Assembly: GCA_947461645.1 (NCBI GenBank)
Contig: CANHMN010000011.1
Location: 1-17,194, forward strand
Length of the DNA: 17,194 nucleotides
Reading direction: 5' to 3'
Origin: Chitinophagaceae bacterium
Lineage (GTDB): Bacteria; Bacteroidota; Bacteroidia; Chitinophagales; Chitinophagaceae
Of this stretch, positions 6,770 through 13,461 are shown piece by piece (the stretch's first letter is position 1; each line of letters opens with the position of its first letter). The position numbers were made by a program, and so were the translations under genes. The notes under the pieces were generated by a model. That model saw only the letters and a list, made by a program, of their open reading frames with translations. It had not been told where the DNA came from and ran no database searches.

Positions 6770-7750
6770 AACAGAGCAGCCCAAAATTTTAAAATTCAGA
6801 AATACATCGCTTTCTTGTCTGTTATTTTATTCATCTTAAAGGTTACTGCCTGGTACATCACTCATTCTGTTGCTATTCTTACCGATGCTCTCGAAAGTAT
6901 TGTTAATGTTATTGCTGGTTTTGTGGGTTTATACAGTCTATACGTTTCAGCAAAGCCCAAAGACCAAGACCATCCTTATGGTCATGGGAAGGTAGAGTTT
7001 ATATCTGCGGCCATTGAAGGGGTGTTAATTGCCGTTGCAGGAGTGATGATTATTAGGGAAGCAGTTTACAATCTCTATCATCCTCAAGAAATTCACCAGC
7101 TGGATAAAGGAATATACCTTGTGTTGTTGACTGCAATTGTTAATTATGTTGCCGGCAGTATTTGTGTTCGTACTGGAAAGAAGAACAACTCGCTCGCCCT
7201 TATTGCAAGTGGAAAACACCTGATATCAGACACCTACACCACCTTTGGGATTGTTACAGGATTATCGCTTATATATTTTACCAAGATTTGGTGGATAGAT
7301 AGTGTTGTGGCCATTGTATTTGCATTGTTGATTTTATACACCGGATACAAAATTATTCGCTCTTCTGTAGCAGGAATGATGGATGAAGCGGATGTTGAAC
7401 TTTTGGAAAAAATGGTATTGTTGTTGAATGAAAACAGAAAAGAAAATTGGGTGGATCTGCACAACCTCCGAATTATTAAATACGGTCCTATGATTCACCT
7501 TGACTGTCACCTCACTGTTCCTTGGTACTTAAACGTGCATGAAGCACACAACGAAGTAGAAAGTTTGTCGAAATTGGTTAAAAGTCATTTTGGAGAATCT
7601 GTTGAGTTGTTTGTTCATTCAGATGGATGTCTTGATTTTTCCTGCAAGATTTGTGATAAAAAAGACTGCACCAAGAGAATACATTCTTTTGAAAAAAAAA
7701 TAAAATGGTCGATGCAAAACATTTCATCAGACAATAAGCACCAGATTTGA
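6767..7750 (+). CDS. Cation diffusion facilitator (CDF) metal transporter
   Basis: CDF proteins are proton-driven dimers that export divalent metals such as Zn, Fe, Co or Mn. The 327 residues begin with about six membrane helices, with the conserved DHPYGHGK loop between helices 2 and 3, followed by a cytoplasmic metallochaperone-like domain. In helix 5 the metal pair H151-D155 (HLISD) is normal. In helix 2 the usual HxxxD or DxxxD is replaced by E43 and N47 (ESIVN, after D40). The C-terminus carries a Cys cluster, C288, C293, C296 and C301. No ATG occurs near the start; a stop at 6758-6760 precedes, leaving TTG at 6767 (or ATT at 6764) as the start. The methyltransferase gene follows after 16 bases. 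The metal cannot be predicted with confidence. Confidence 0.92.
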   Translation: MNRAAQNFKIQKYIAFLSVILFILKVTAWYITHSVAILTDALESIVNVIAGFVGLYSLYVSAKPKDQDHPYGHGKVEFISAAIEGVLIAVAGVMIIREAVYNLYHPQEIHQLDKGIYLVLLTAIVNYVAGSICVRTGKKNNSLALIASGKHLISDTYTTFGIVTGLSLIYFTKIWWIDSVVAIVFALLILYTGYKIIRSSVAGMMDEADVELLEKMVLLLNENRKENWVDLHNLRIIKYGPMIHLDCHLTVPWYLNVHEAHNEVESLSKLVKSHFGESVELFVHSDGCLDFSCKICDKKDCTKRIHSFEKKIKWSMQNISSDNKHQI

Positions 7751-7766
7751 CGTAAAAAGCAATTTA

Positions 7767-8351
7767 ATGGCACTCGATAAAGAATATTGGGAAAACAGGT
7801 ACCTGCAAAAGGATACAGGTTGGGATCTTGGACAAGTTTCTCCTCCCATTAAAGCATACATTGATCAACTCGAAAATAAAGAAATCAGTATCCTCATTCC
7901 GGGTTGTGGCAATGCGTATGAAGCAAATTACCTTTTGGAGAAAGGCTTCAGCAACATCACACTTGTTGACTTATCACCAACATTGGTTGAACAACTAATG
8001 TCGAATTTGAATGCCTGTCAATCTCAAAACATCAAAGTTATTTGCGGAGATTTTTTTTCCTTAAATAAAAAGTTCGATCTCATAATCGAGCAAACCTTTT
8101 TTTGTGCATTACATCCGAGTCTGAGAAAGGATTATTGCATAAAAATGAGTGAGTTGCTTGCACCAACAGGTAAGCTGGTTGGTTTGTTGTTCAACAGGTC
8201 ATTTGAAAACAATCCTCCGTTTGGAGGGAGTGAAGAAGAATACGAAGAATTGTTTTCAACCTTTTTTCAAATTCAAAAAATGGAGCCATGTTACAACTCT
8301 ATAGCGCCGCGACAAGGATCGGAGCTGTTTGTTAGTATGACAAAACGTTAA
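7767..8351 (+). CDS. TPMT-like thiol/thiopurine S-methyltransferase
   Basis: The 194-residue product is a class I S-adenosylmethionine-dependent methyltransferase of the thiopurine S-methyltransferase family. It starts with YWENRY and TGWDLGQVSPP, which are typical of the family. ILIPGCGNAYEA is the SAM-binding glycine loop and LVDLSPT the acidic strand. GDFF and EQTFFCALHP follow, the last being a strong family signature. Bacterial members methylate thiols, halides or selenium and tellurium compounds, and the native substrate is often unknown. Lying 16 bases behind a metal exporter gene, it may be co-transcribed with it, which would fit a role in handling metals, metalloids or thiols; that link is inference. 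It converges with rocD across 17 bases. Confidence 0.88.
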   Translation: MALDKEYWENRYLQKDTGWDLGQVSPPIKAYIDQLENKEISILIPGCGNAYEANYLLEKGFSNITLVDLSPTLVEQLMSNLNACQSQNIKVICGDFFSLNKKFDLIIEQTFFCALHPSLRKDYCIKMSELLAPTGKLVGLLFNRSFENNPPFGGSEEEYEELFSTFFQIQKMEPCYNSIAPRQGSELFVSMTKR

Positions 8352-8368
8352 CTCAAATAAATATTGTA

Positions 8369-9610
8369 TCAATTGTTTTGCAACATGTGCAAAGTGTTTT
8401 TGATAATCGAAACACACTCTTGCATTTGTGTGGCATTGATGTTTAGTGGAGGTGCAAACCTGATTTTATCTCCGTGTGTGGGTTTGGCTAAAAGTCCATT
8501 ATCTTTCAATGCAAGACAAAAATCCCAGGCTGCTTCAGGATTAGTGTGTTTAATCACTATAGCATTAAGTAAACCCTTGCCTCTGATGGTAGAAATGAAA
8601 GGGGAATCAATTTTACCGATTTCCTGCCTGAACAATTCGCCCATAACAGCTGCATTTTCGCACATGTTTTCATCTTTCAATACTTGAAGCGCTGCCATGG
8701 CAACTTTACAGGCCAACGGATTTCCACCATAAGTACTTCCGTGCTCTCCGGCTTTAATGGTTAGCATAATTTCATCATTACACAACACAGCACTGATGGG
8801 TAAGGTTCCGCCACTTAATGCTTTGCCTAAAATCAAAATATCGGGTTTGATCTCTTCATGGTCGCACGCAAGCATTTTTCCTGTTCTGGCCAAACCTGTT
8901 TGTATTTCATCTGCAATCATTAAAACATTGTATTTGTGGCAAAGTGCTCTTACGCCTTTAAGGTATCCATCATCGGGAACTACAACGCCAGCTTCACCTT
9001 GTATTGGTTCAAACATAAAGCCTGCAACGTTTTGGTCTTGAAGTGCGGTTTCCAATGCAATCAAATTGTTGTATGGAATAACTTCAAAGCCCGGCATAAA
9101 CGGTCCGAATTTCTCATAGCTGCTGGGGTCGGTAGAGGAGGAGATAGCAGCCATTGTTCTTCCCCAGAAATTGCCTTCAACAAAAATAATTTTAGCCTTG
9201 TTTGGCTCAATGCCCTTTACAGTATAGCCCCACCTACGTGCTAATTTTATAGCTGTTTCTCCGCCTTCAACACCCGTATTCATGGGAAGAACTTTGTCAT
9301 AGCCGAAATAGGAAGTAATGTAGGCTTCATATTCCCCAAGCAAGTTGTTGTGAAATGCCCTGGAGGTAAGGGTTAAAATTTCTGCTTGCTCTTTCAAAGC
9401 CTCTATGATTCGAGGATGACAATGGCCTTGGTTAACAGCAGAATAGCCACTTAAAAAGTCATAGTATTTTTTGTTGTCAATGTCCCAAACATATACCCCT
9501 TTTCCTTTTTGAAGAACTACTGGTAAGGGATGGTAATTGTGTGCGCCATATTTTTCCTCCAATTCAAGATAGTGAAGGGTGTTTGCAGATAATGCGTAAG
9601 TTGAATGCAT
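8369..9610 (-). CDS. rocD: Ornithine--oxo-acid transaminase (ornithine aminotransferase)
   Basis: This PLP-dependent class III aminotransferase transfers the delta-amino group of ornithine to 2-oxoglutarate, giving glutamate semialdehyde and linking arginine breakdown to proline and glutamate. The 413 residues fit the family. [13 protein letters not shown] near the N-terminus and [20 protein letters not shown] are characteristic of ornithine aminotransferases rather than acetylornithine enzymes. [17 protein letters not shown] and [12 protein letters not shown] follow, and LGKALSGG contains K263, the PLP-binding lysine. [12 protein letters not shown] and a C-terminal RFAPPL complete the set. 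The ATG at 9608-9610 is the natural start. A long leader with possible RNA structure precedes it (9611-9767). Acetylornithine transaminase is the less likely alternative. Confidence 0.94.
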   Translation of the reverse strand: MHSTYALSANTLHYLELEEKYGAHNYHPLPVVLQKGKGVYVWDIDNKKYYDFLSGYSAVNQGHCHPRIIEALKEQAEILTLTSRAFHNNLLGEYEAYITSYFGYDKVLPMNTGVEGGETAIKLARRWGYTVKGIEPNKAKIIFVEGNFWGRTMAAISSSTDPSSYEKFGPFMPGFEVIPYNNLIALETALQDQNVAGFMFEPIQGEAGVVVPDDGYLKGVRALCHKYNVLMIADEIQTGLARTGKMLACDHEEIKPDILILGKALSGGTLPISAVLCNDEIMLTIKAGEHGSTYGGNPLACKVAMAALQVLKDENMCENAAVMGELFRQEIGKIDSPFISTIRGKGLLNAIVIKHTNPEAAWDFCLALKDNGLLAKPTHGDKIRFAPPLNINATQMQECVSIIKNTLHMLQNN

Positions 9611-9759
9611 AAAAAAGTAATAATAAAATGAAAAAATCAGTTGCAGCAGGATTCTCCTCCTAAAAAGTGGAGGTATGATTTTTAGGGCATTCAGTGATTG
9701 AGTAAATCAAGATTTGCCTGAAGGAACGCTGATAATATGGAGTTGCGATTTTCGATAAT
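9611..9759 (-). promoter_or_regulatory. Structured leader upstream of rocD
   Basis: If transcription starts after the box at 9760-9767, the rocD mRNA has a leader of about 145 bases, long for this window. It contains inverted repeats. CCTAAAAA (9659-9666) with TTTTTAGG (9679-9686) forms an 8-bp stem. CCTCC (9656-9660) with GGAGG (9669-9673) forms a 5-bp stem that shares two bases with the first, so the two exclude each other. Further upstream in the RNA, TTCAG/CTGAA (9690-9694, 9718-9722) stacks on TGATT/AATCA (9695-9699, 9705-9709). No known riboswitch class was recognised. Confidence 0.35.
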
Positions 9760-9767
9760 CAAATGTA
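9760..9767 (-). promoter_or_regulatory. Possible -7 box for rocD
   Basis: The minus strand reads TACATTTG, an exact TAnnTTTG match, six bases beyond the ispE stop codon. Only TTT, not TTG, is present 19 bases upstream. It is the only such box between ispE and rocD. Confidence 0.45.
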
Positions 9768-9772
9768 GAAAC

Positions 9773-10597
9773 TTAAATCCATTTGTAAAAATAAGTGGAA
9801 GGAATTTTGGGTTGAAAGTTTGCAGAAGAGGCTTCAAATATTCCATATACTGAACTTCCGCTGCCGCTCATAGAAGCATACATAGCCCCATTTTGATAAA
9901 GCATGTCTTTGATGGTTTCTACAGCAGGAAATTCTGAGAATACAACCTTCTCAAAATCGTTTTCAATGTATTGCCTCCATTCGCTAATCGGTAAGGCAAT
10001 CGCTTTTTTAAGCGAAATATGATTGTTTCGAATATCAATTTTCGAAAACGCCCATCCGGTATTGATGTGAATTCCTGGATTGATTAATAGAATTTTATAG
10101 CCTTTCAAATCCATTTCTATCGGTTCAAGTATTTCTCCTCTTCCGCTTGCATGACAAGGTTTGTTCAATATAAAAAATGGGCAATCGCTACCTAACGTAG
10201 AGGCATAGTCGATTAACTGAGCTTCATCAAGCTTTAGTTTGAATTTGTCATTGATCAGCTTCAATGTAAAGGCGCCATCTGCAGAACCTCCTCCGATACC
10301 TGCTCCCATTGGTATGATTTTATGCAAATGAATCCTCAGTTTGTCTAAATGGGGGAAGTCCTTCATCAACAATGATGCGGCTTTTACACAGAGGTTGTCG
10401 GAAAAATTACCAGGGATATCAATTCCTGATGATTGGAAGTTGATGCGTTCCTGTTGATCAGCTGTTCCCGACAATACTTCTAAAATATCTCTGATGCCAA
10501 TGGGGTAAAATACGGAGTTGATATTGTGGTATCCGTCAGCTCTTTTCTCGGTGATTTGCAATCCAATGTTGATTTTTGCATTCGGAAAACAAATCAT
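9773..10597 (-). CDS. ispE: 4-diphosphocytidyl-2-C-methyl-D-erythritol kinase
   Basis: IspE phosphorylates CDP-methylerythritol with ATP in the non-mevalonate (MEP) route to isoprenoids, so this organism probably makes isopentenyl diphosphate by that pathway. The 274-residue protein has the GHMP-kinase layout. PNAKINIGL at residues 5-13 contains the conserved catalytic-type Lys, and RADGYHNI is family-typical. PMGAGIGGGSADGAF is the ATP-binding glycine loop. LGSDCPFF carries the catalytic Asp, and SGSGSSVYGIF is the C-terminal GHMP motif. The ATG at 10597 gives the expected N-terminus. The gene lies 42 bases after the DUF151 gene and has no clear promoter of its own, so read-through from that gene is likely. 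Confidence 0.95.
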   Translation of the reverse strand: MICFPNAKINIGLQITEKRADGYHNINSVFYPIGIRDILEVLSGTADQQERINFQSSGIDIPGNFSDNLCVKAASLLMKDFPHLDKLRIHLHKIIPMGAGIGGGSADGAFTLKLINDKFKLKLDEAQLIDYASTLGSDCPFFILNKPCHASGRGEILEPIEMDLKGYKILLINPGIHINTGWAFSKIDIRNNHISLKKAIALPISEWRQYIENDFEKVVFSEFPAVETIKDMLYQNGAMYASMSGSGSSVYGIFEASSANFQPKIPSTYFYKWI

Positions 10598-10639
10598 GTT
10601 GCGTAAGATGTTGTGGTAAAATAAAAGGAAACAGACTGT

Positions 10640-11236
10640 TTATTTGCCTCTGTTTTTCAACTCATCTCTGATAGAAATAGCTTTGATGTAATCTTCCTGA
10701 GCTAGAACATCATCCAGCATGCTCATTAGCTCTTCAGTTTTATAGGAAGAAAGATCATCAGCTTTTTCTTGAAGTTGTTTGGAAGCAACAGGTGTCTTTC
10801 TTTGGCTTTTCTGTTCGGCATTTTCTTCGTCCATTTCAACTCCTGCGGAAGATAGTATTTCCTCATAGGTATAAATTGGACAGCCGAATCTCACTGCCAA
10901 TGCAAGTGCATCTGAAGTTCTGGAATCAATTTCAACCTGGTCGTATTGAGACGTGCAAACCAATTTCGAATAAAAAATACCTTCTTGGTGGTCGCTTATG
11001 ATAACCTCGTTTAGCTCTACGTTGAACGCAAGCATGAAGTTTTTCATCAAATCATGGGTCAAGGGTCTACTTGGACTCATTTTTTCCAATGCAACAGCAA
11101 TTGCTTGTGCTTCAAATCCGCCAATTACAATAGGCAGTCTTCTGAGGCCATTTACCTCACCCAAAACAACTGCATAGGAATGAGTTTGGGTGATGCTGTG
11201 GGAGAGAGCGATAATTTCTAATTCAATTTTTTTCAT
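10640..11236 (-). CDS. Bifunctional nuclease family (DUF151) protein with UVR motif
   Basis: The N-terminal portion, about residues 1-135, has the DUF151/BFN pattern: AVVLGEVNGLRRLPIVIGGFEAQAI in pieces, THDL, then IDSRTSDALALAVRFGCPIY. The acidic linker at about 138-165 is low complexity. The last 35 residues form a UVR motif (LMSMLDDVLAQEDYIKAISI, ending in RDELKNRGK), the helical hairpin found in UvrB and UvrC. Nuclease activity has been claimed for plant and bacterial relatives, but the role in Bacteroidota is not established. The open frame extends upstream to 11290, but the ATG at 11234-11236 gives MKKIELEII, which is the family start; the longer form would begin inside a terminator hairpin. 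It probably leads a two-gene unit with ispE. Confidence 0.88.
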   Translation of the reverse strand: MKKIELEIIALSHSITQTHSYAVVLGEVNGLRRLPIVIGGFEAQAIAVALEKMSPSRPLTHDLMKNFMLAFNVELNEVIISDHQEGIFYSKLVCTSQYDQVEIDSRTSDALALAVRFGCPIYTYEEILSSAGVEMDEENAEQKSQRKTPVASKQLQEKADDLSSYKTEELMSMLDDVLAQEDYIKAISIRDELKNRGK

Positions 11237-11246
11237 ATGAAGTATC

Positions 11247-11254
11247 CAAATGTA
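11247..11254 (-). promoter_or_regulatory. -7 box for the DUF151 gene, proximal
   Basis: The minus strand reads TACATTTG, an exact TAnnTTTG match ten bases before the ATG. Transcription would start almost at the start codon. No TTG lies 19 bases upstream. Confidence 0.45.
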
Positions 11255-11264
11255 GAGTCCATCG

Positions 11265-11272
11265 CAAATATA
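11265..11272 (-). promoter_or_regulatory. -7 box for the DUF151 gene, distal
   Basis: The minus strand reads TATATTTG, a second exact TAnnTTTG match, directly after the T-rich tail of the etfA terminator. A TTG (complement of 11288-11290) lies 15 bases upstream, shorter than the usual 19, inside the terminator stem. Transcription from here would give a leader of about 24 bases. Confidence 0.45.
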
Positions 11273-11305
11273 AAAAAATAAGCCTTTCAACAGCGTTGAA
11301 AGGCT
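11273..11305 (-). terminator. Rho-independent terminator after etfA
   Basis: AGCCTTTCAAC (11281-11291) and GTTGAAAGGCT (11295-11305) form a perfect 11-bp stem with a 3-base loop. On the minus strand the stem is followed by TTATTTTTTTA. It lies about 28 bases after the etfA stop codon and ends the etfBA transcript. Confidence 0.88.
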
Positions 11306-11333
11306 ATGATTTTAGTTGGAACAGCAAAGTGTT

Positions 11334-12296
11334 TTATGCTGATTTTAGTTTTTTTATGGATTCGATAATTTTTGGTACCACTTCAAAAGCATCACCCACT
11401 ATGCCATAATCTGCCGCCTTAAAGAACGGTGCTTCTGGATCCTTGTTGATAACCACAATGGTTTTGCTTCGGTTTACCCCTGCCAAATGCTGAATCGCCC
11501 CTGAAATACCAATGGCAATGTACAAGTTAGGAGCTATAGCCAAGCCTGTTTGACCAACATGTTCGTGGTGTGGGCGCCAGTGAATATCTGCAACTGGTCT
11601 GCTGCACGCAGTTGCAGCACCTAAAACTTCTGCCAATTCAGTTACCAAGCCCCAATTTTCCGGGCCTTTTAGCCCTCTGCCACCACTCACAACTACGTCA
11701 GCCTCGCTTAGTGGAACATCACCGGTGATTTTGTGTGTACCAGTAATTTCAATTCCCGCACTGGTTTGTAATGTCTTTACAGAAACCACCTCAGCTTGTC
11801 CATCACTAGAGTGTATGCCAAATGAATTCGGATTTACTGATATTATTTTCTGGGATGATTGGATTTTTATGTTCGCAAAAGCCTTGCCACTAAAAACGCT
11901 TTTTTTAACTACAAAACCATTGGATGTGTCGGGTAGCGCTACTGCTCCTGTAACCAATCCAGCTTTTAGAAAAACGCTTAGCGCAGGTGCAATTGCTTTG
12001 CCTGAAGTGTTGTTGGAAAAAACAATTACTTCAGCATTTTCTTGTTGAGCAATTTCTTGAATCACTTTTGAATAAGAAGTTGAATTAAAGCTGTTTAATT
12101 CCTGATTATCAAAATGATATACTTTTTTAATTCCGTAATTTCCGAGAGATTCCAGCTTATCATTTGTGCTTCCAATCACTACAGCAGTAGACGTAGTGCC
12201 AAGTTTTTTTGCAGTTTCATTTGCGTAAGAAGCGGCTTCGAGTGAAGCTTTTTTTATGCTTCCTTCCGACTGGTCTATATATACTAATACGCTCAT
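11334..12296 (-). CDS. etfA: Electron transfer flavoprotein alpha subunit
   Basis: EtfA and EtfB form a heterodimer that takes electrons from acyl-CoA dehydrogenases and passes them towards the quinone pool. The alpha subunit provides most of the FAD site. At 320 residues it has normal length. The N-terminal domain (1-190) is a variable nucleotide-binding-like fold. The C-terminal FAD domain shows VVSGGRGLKGPENW, then ATACSRPV with the conserved Ser-Arg, HVGQTG, NLYIAIGISGAIQHLAG, VVINKDPEAPFFKAADYGI and VGDAFEVVP, all family landmarks in order. It lies 27 bases after etfB and shares its transcript. The dehydrogenase at 5452-6606 is a likely electron donor. Confidence 0.96.
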   Translation of the reverse strand: MSVLVYIDQSEGSIKKASLEAASYANETAKKLGTTSTAVVIGSTNDKLESLGNYGIKKVYHFDNQELNSFNSTSYSKVIQEIAQQENAEVIVFSNNTSGKAIAPALSVFLKAGLVTGAVALPDTSNGFVVKKSVFSGKAFANIKIQSSQKIISVNPNSFGIHSSDGQAEVVSVKTLQTSAGIEITGTHKITGDVPLSEADVVVSGGRGLKGPENWGLVTELAEVLGAATACSRPVADIHWRPHHEHVGQTGLAIAPNLYIAIGISGAIQHLAGVNRSKTIVVINKDPEAPFFKAADYGIVGDAFEVVPKIIESIKKLKSA

Positions 12297-12323
12297 ATTG
12301 CTTTGGTTTGATTAGGTTAAAAT

Positions 12324-13073
12324 TTAGATTGCTTTGGCTTCTTCGTGTAAAAGTCGAACCAATTCTTCCGGTTGGTCAGGTGATACCAATTTTACTCCGG
12401 CTTTCGCGGGAGGTAAGTCGAATGCAACAACAGAAGTTAGTTCTTCTCCCGCTATTGGCTCAACAACTTTGAGGGGTTTTGTGCGCGCGCCCATGATTCC
12501 CTTCATATTGGGAATACGTTGCTCTGCCATGCCTTTTTGGCAGCTCAATACTAGCGGTAGCGCTATTTTACAAGACTCTTCTCCTCCTTCAATCTCTCTG
12601 GTAATCATCGCGTTGTTTGAATCTATATTTAATTTAACTGAATGTGAAACGAAGGGCTTTTCCAAAAAAGCAGCAACCATAGCTCCAATGGAAGAACCAT
12701 TGTAATCGATGGTTTCCTTTCCAGTTAAGATCAAGTCGTAGCTTCCCGATTTGGCAATTTCAGCAATCTGTGCAGCCACAAAATAACTGTCATTGCTTTC
12801 TGAATTTACCCGAATCGCTTCATCGCCACCGAGCGCCAAAGCTTTTCTGATAATGGGCTCACTGTCTGCTCCACCCACATTAATGAGGTGGATGACCGTT
12901 GAAGGATCGGCTTCCTTCAATTCAATTGCCCTTACCAACGCATACCATTCGTCGTAGGGATTTATGATCCATTGTACCCCATCACCCGCAAATTTCGTAT
13001 TGTTATCTGCGAAGGCTATTTTTGCCGTGGTATCCGGGGTTTTACTGATACATACCAAAATCTTCATCGTCAT
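12324..13073 (-). CDS. etfB: Electron transfer flavoprotein beta subunit
   Basis: The beta subunit pairs with EtfA, binds AMP in standard ETFs and carries the recognition loop that docks on acyl-CoA dehydrogenases. The 249 residues include MKILVCISKTPDT at the N-terminus, WIINPYDEWYALVRAIELKE, the HLINVGG strand, KALALGGDEAIRV, LILTGKETIDYNG and SCQKGMAEQRIPNMKGIMGA. The last is the ETF-beta signature region. The start is either the ATG at 13073 (MTMKIL) or the ATG at 13067 (MKIL); the second fits most family members slightly better. etfB is first in the etfBA unit and is preceded by a TACATTTG box. The absence of extra domains argues for an ordinary housekeeping ETF rather than a bifurcating one, though this is not proven. 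Confidence 0.95.
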   Translation of the reverse strand: MTMKILVCISKTPDTTAKIAFADNNTKFAGDGVQWIINPYDEWYALVRAIELKEADPSTVIHLINVGGADSEPIIRKALALGGDEAIRVNSESNDSYFVAAQIAEIAKSGSYDLILTGKETIDYNGSSIGAMVAAFLEKPFVSHSVKLNIDSNNAMITREIEGGEESCKIALPLVLSCQKGMAEQRIPNMKGIMGARTKPLKVVEPIAGEELTSVVAFDLPPAKAGVKLVSPDQPEELVRLLHEEAKAI

Positions 13074-13108
13074 GCATTTTAGGGTGAAAAATGACTTTTT
13101 TGAGAATG

Positions 13109-13135
13109 CAAATGTAGTCCGAAATACCCTTTCAA
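13109..13135 (-). promoter_or_regulatory. Promoter of etfBA
   Basis: On the minus strand, TTG (complement of 13133-13135) is followed after 16 bases by TACATTTG (complement of 13109-13116), an exact TAnnTTTG match. The spacing is a little short of the usual 19. Transcription would start near 13104, about 30 bases before the etfB ATG. The region is shared with the divergent TPR gene. Confidence 0.55.
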
Positions 13136-13147
13136 AAAAACAGATAA

Positions 13148-13456
13148 ATGAGTCGTGTTGATAAAATTCTGGAAATGATGCAATCGGGTGGCAAAGATGC
13201 TTTCTTGCAGCATGCCCTTGCCTTGGAGTACATCAAATTGGGACAATTGGAACCTGCTTTGGAACAATTTCTGGACCTGCTTTCAGCAAATCCGGATTAC
13301 GTTGGTTCCTACTACCATCTTGGAAAATTGTACGAAAGTTTGGGAGACGCCAACAATGCCCTTAATGCCTACGAAAAAGGTATGGAAGTGGCTAAAAAGT
13401 TGAAAGAACAACATGCCTACAATGAATTAATGTCGGCAAGAGATGAACTTTTATGA
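13148..13456 (+). CDS. Small tetratricopeptide-repeat protein
   Basis: The protein has only 102 residues and is almost entirely TPR helices. One complete repeat spans about residues 19-51 (LQHALALEYIKLGQLEPALE, then NPDY), and a second about 52-85 (GSYYHLGKLYESLGDANNAL, then YEKGMEVAKK). A short charged C-terminal helix follows. There is no signal peptide or membrane segment, so it should be cytoplasmic and act by binding a partner. The partner is unknown. It starts divergently from etfB and ends 5 bases before tilS, so it is very likely co-transcribed with tilS. No function can be given from sequence alone. Confidence 0.85.
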   Translation: MSRVDKILEMMQSGGKDAFLQHALALEYIKLGQLEPALEQFLDLLSANPDYVGSYYHLGKLYESLGDANNALNAYEKGMEVAKKLKEQHAYNELMSARDELL

Positions 13457-13461
13457 TTTAA

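Noticed and set aside
9629..9661. Tiny plus-strand frame encoding [11 protein letters not shown] in the gap before rocD
   Set aside because: Only 11 residues, no promoter box or ribosome site on that strand, and it overlaps the inverted repeats of the rocD leader; chance is the simpler explanation.
11237..11290. Eighteen-residue upstream extension of the DUF151 protein
   Set aside because: It would start inside the etfA terminator hairpin and upstream of both promoter boxes, and its Trp/Tyr/Cys-rich sequence does not fit the family start MKKIELE.
12334..12705. Plus-strand open frame antisense to etfB
   Set aside because: It follows from the codon bias of the opposite strand; etfB is complete with family motifs.
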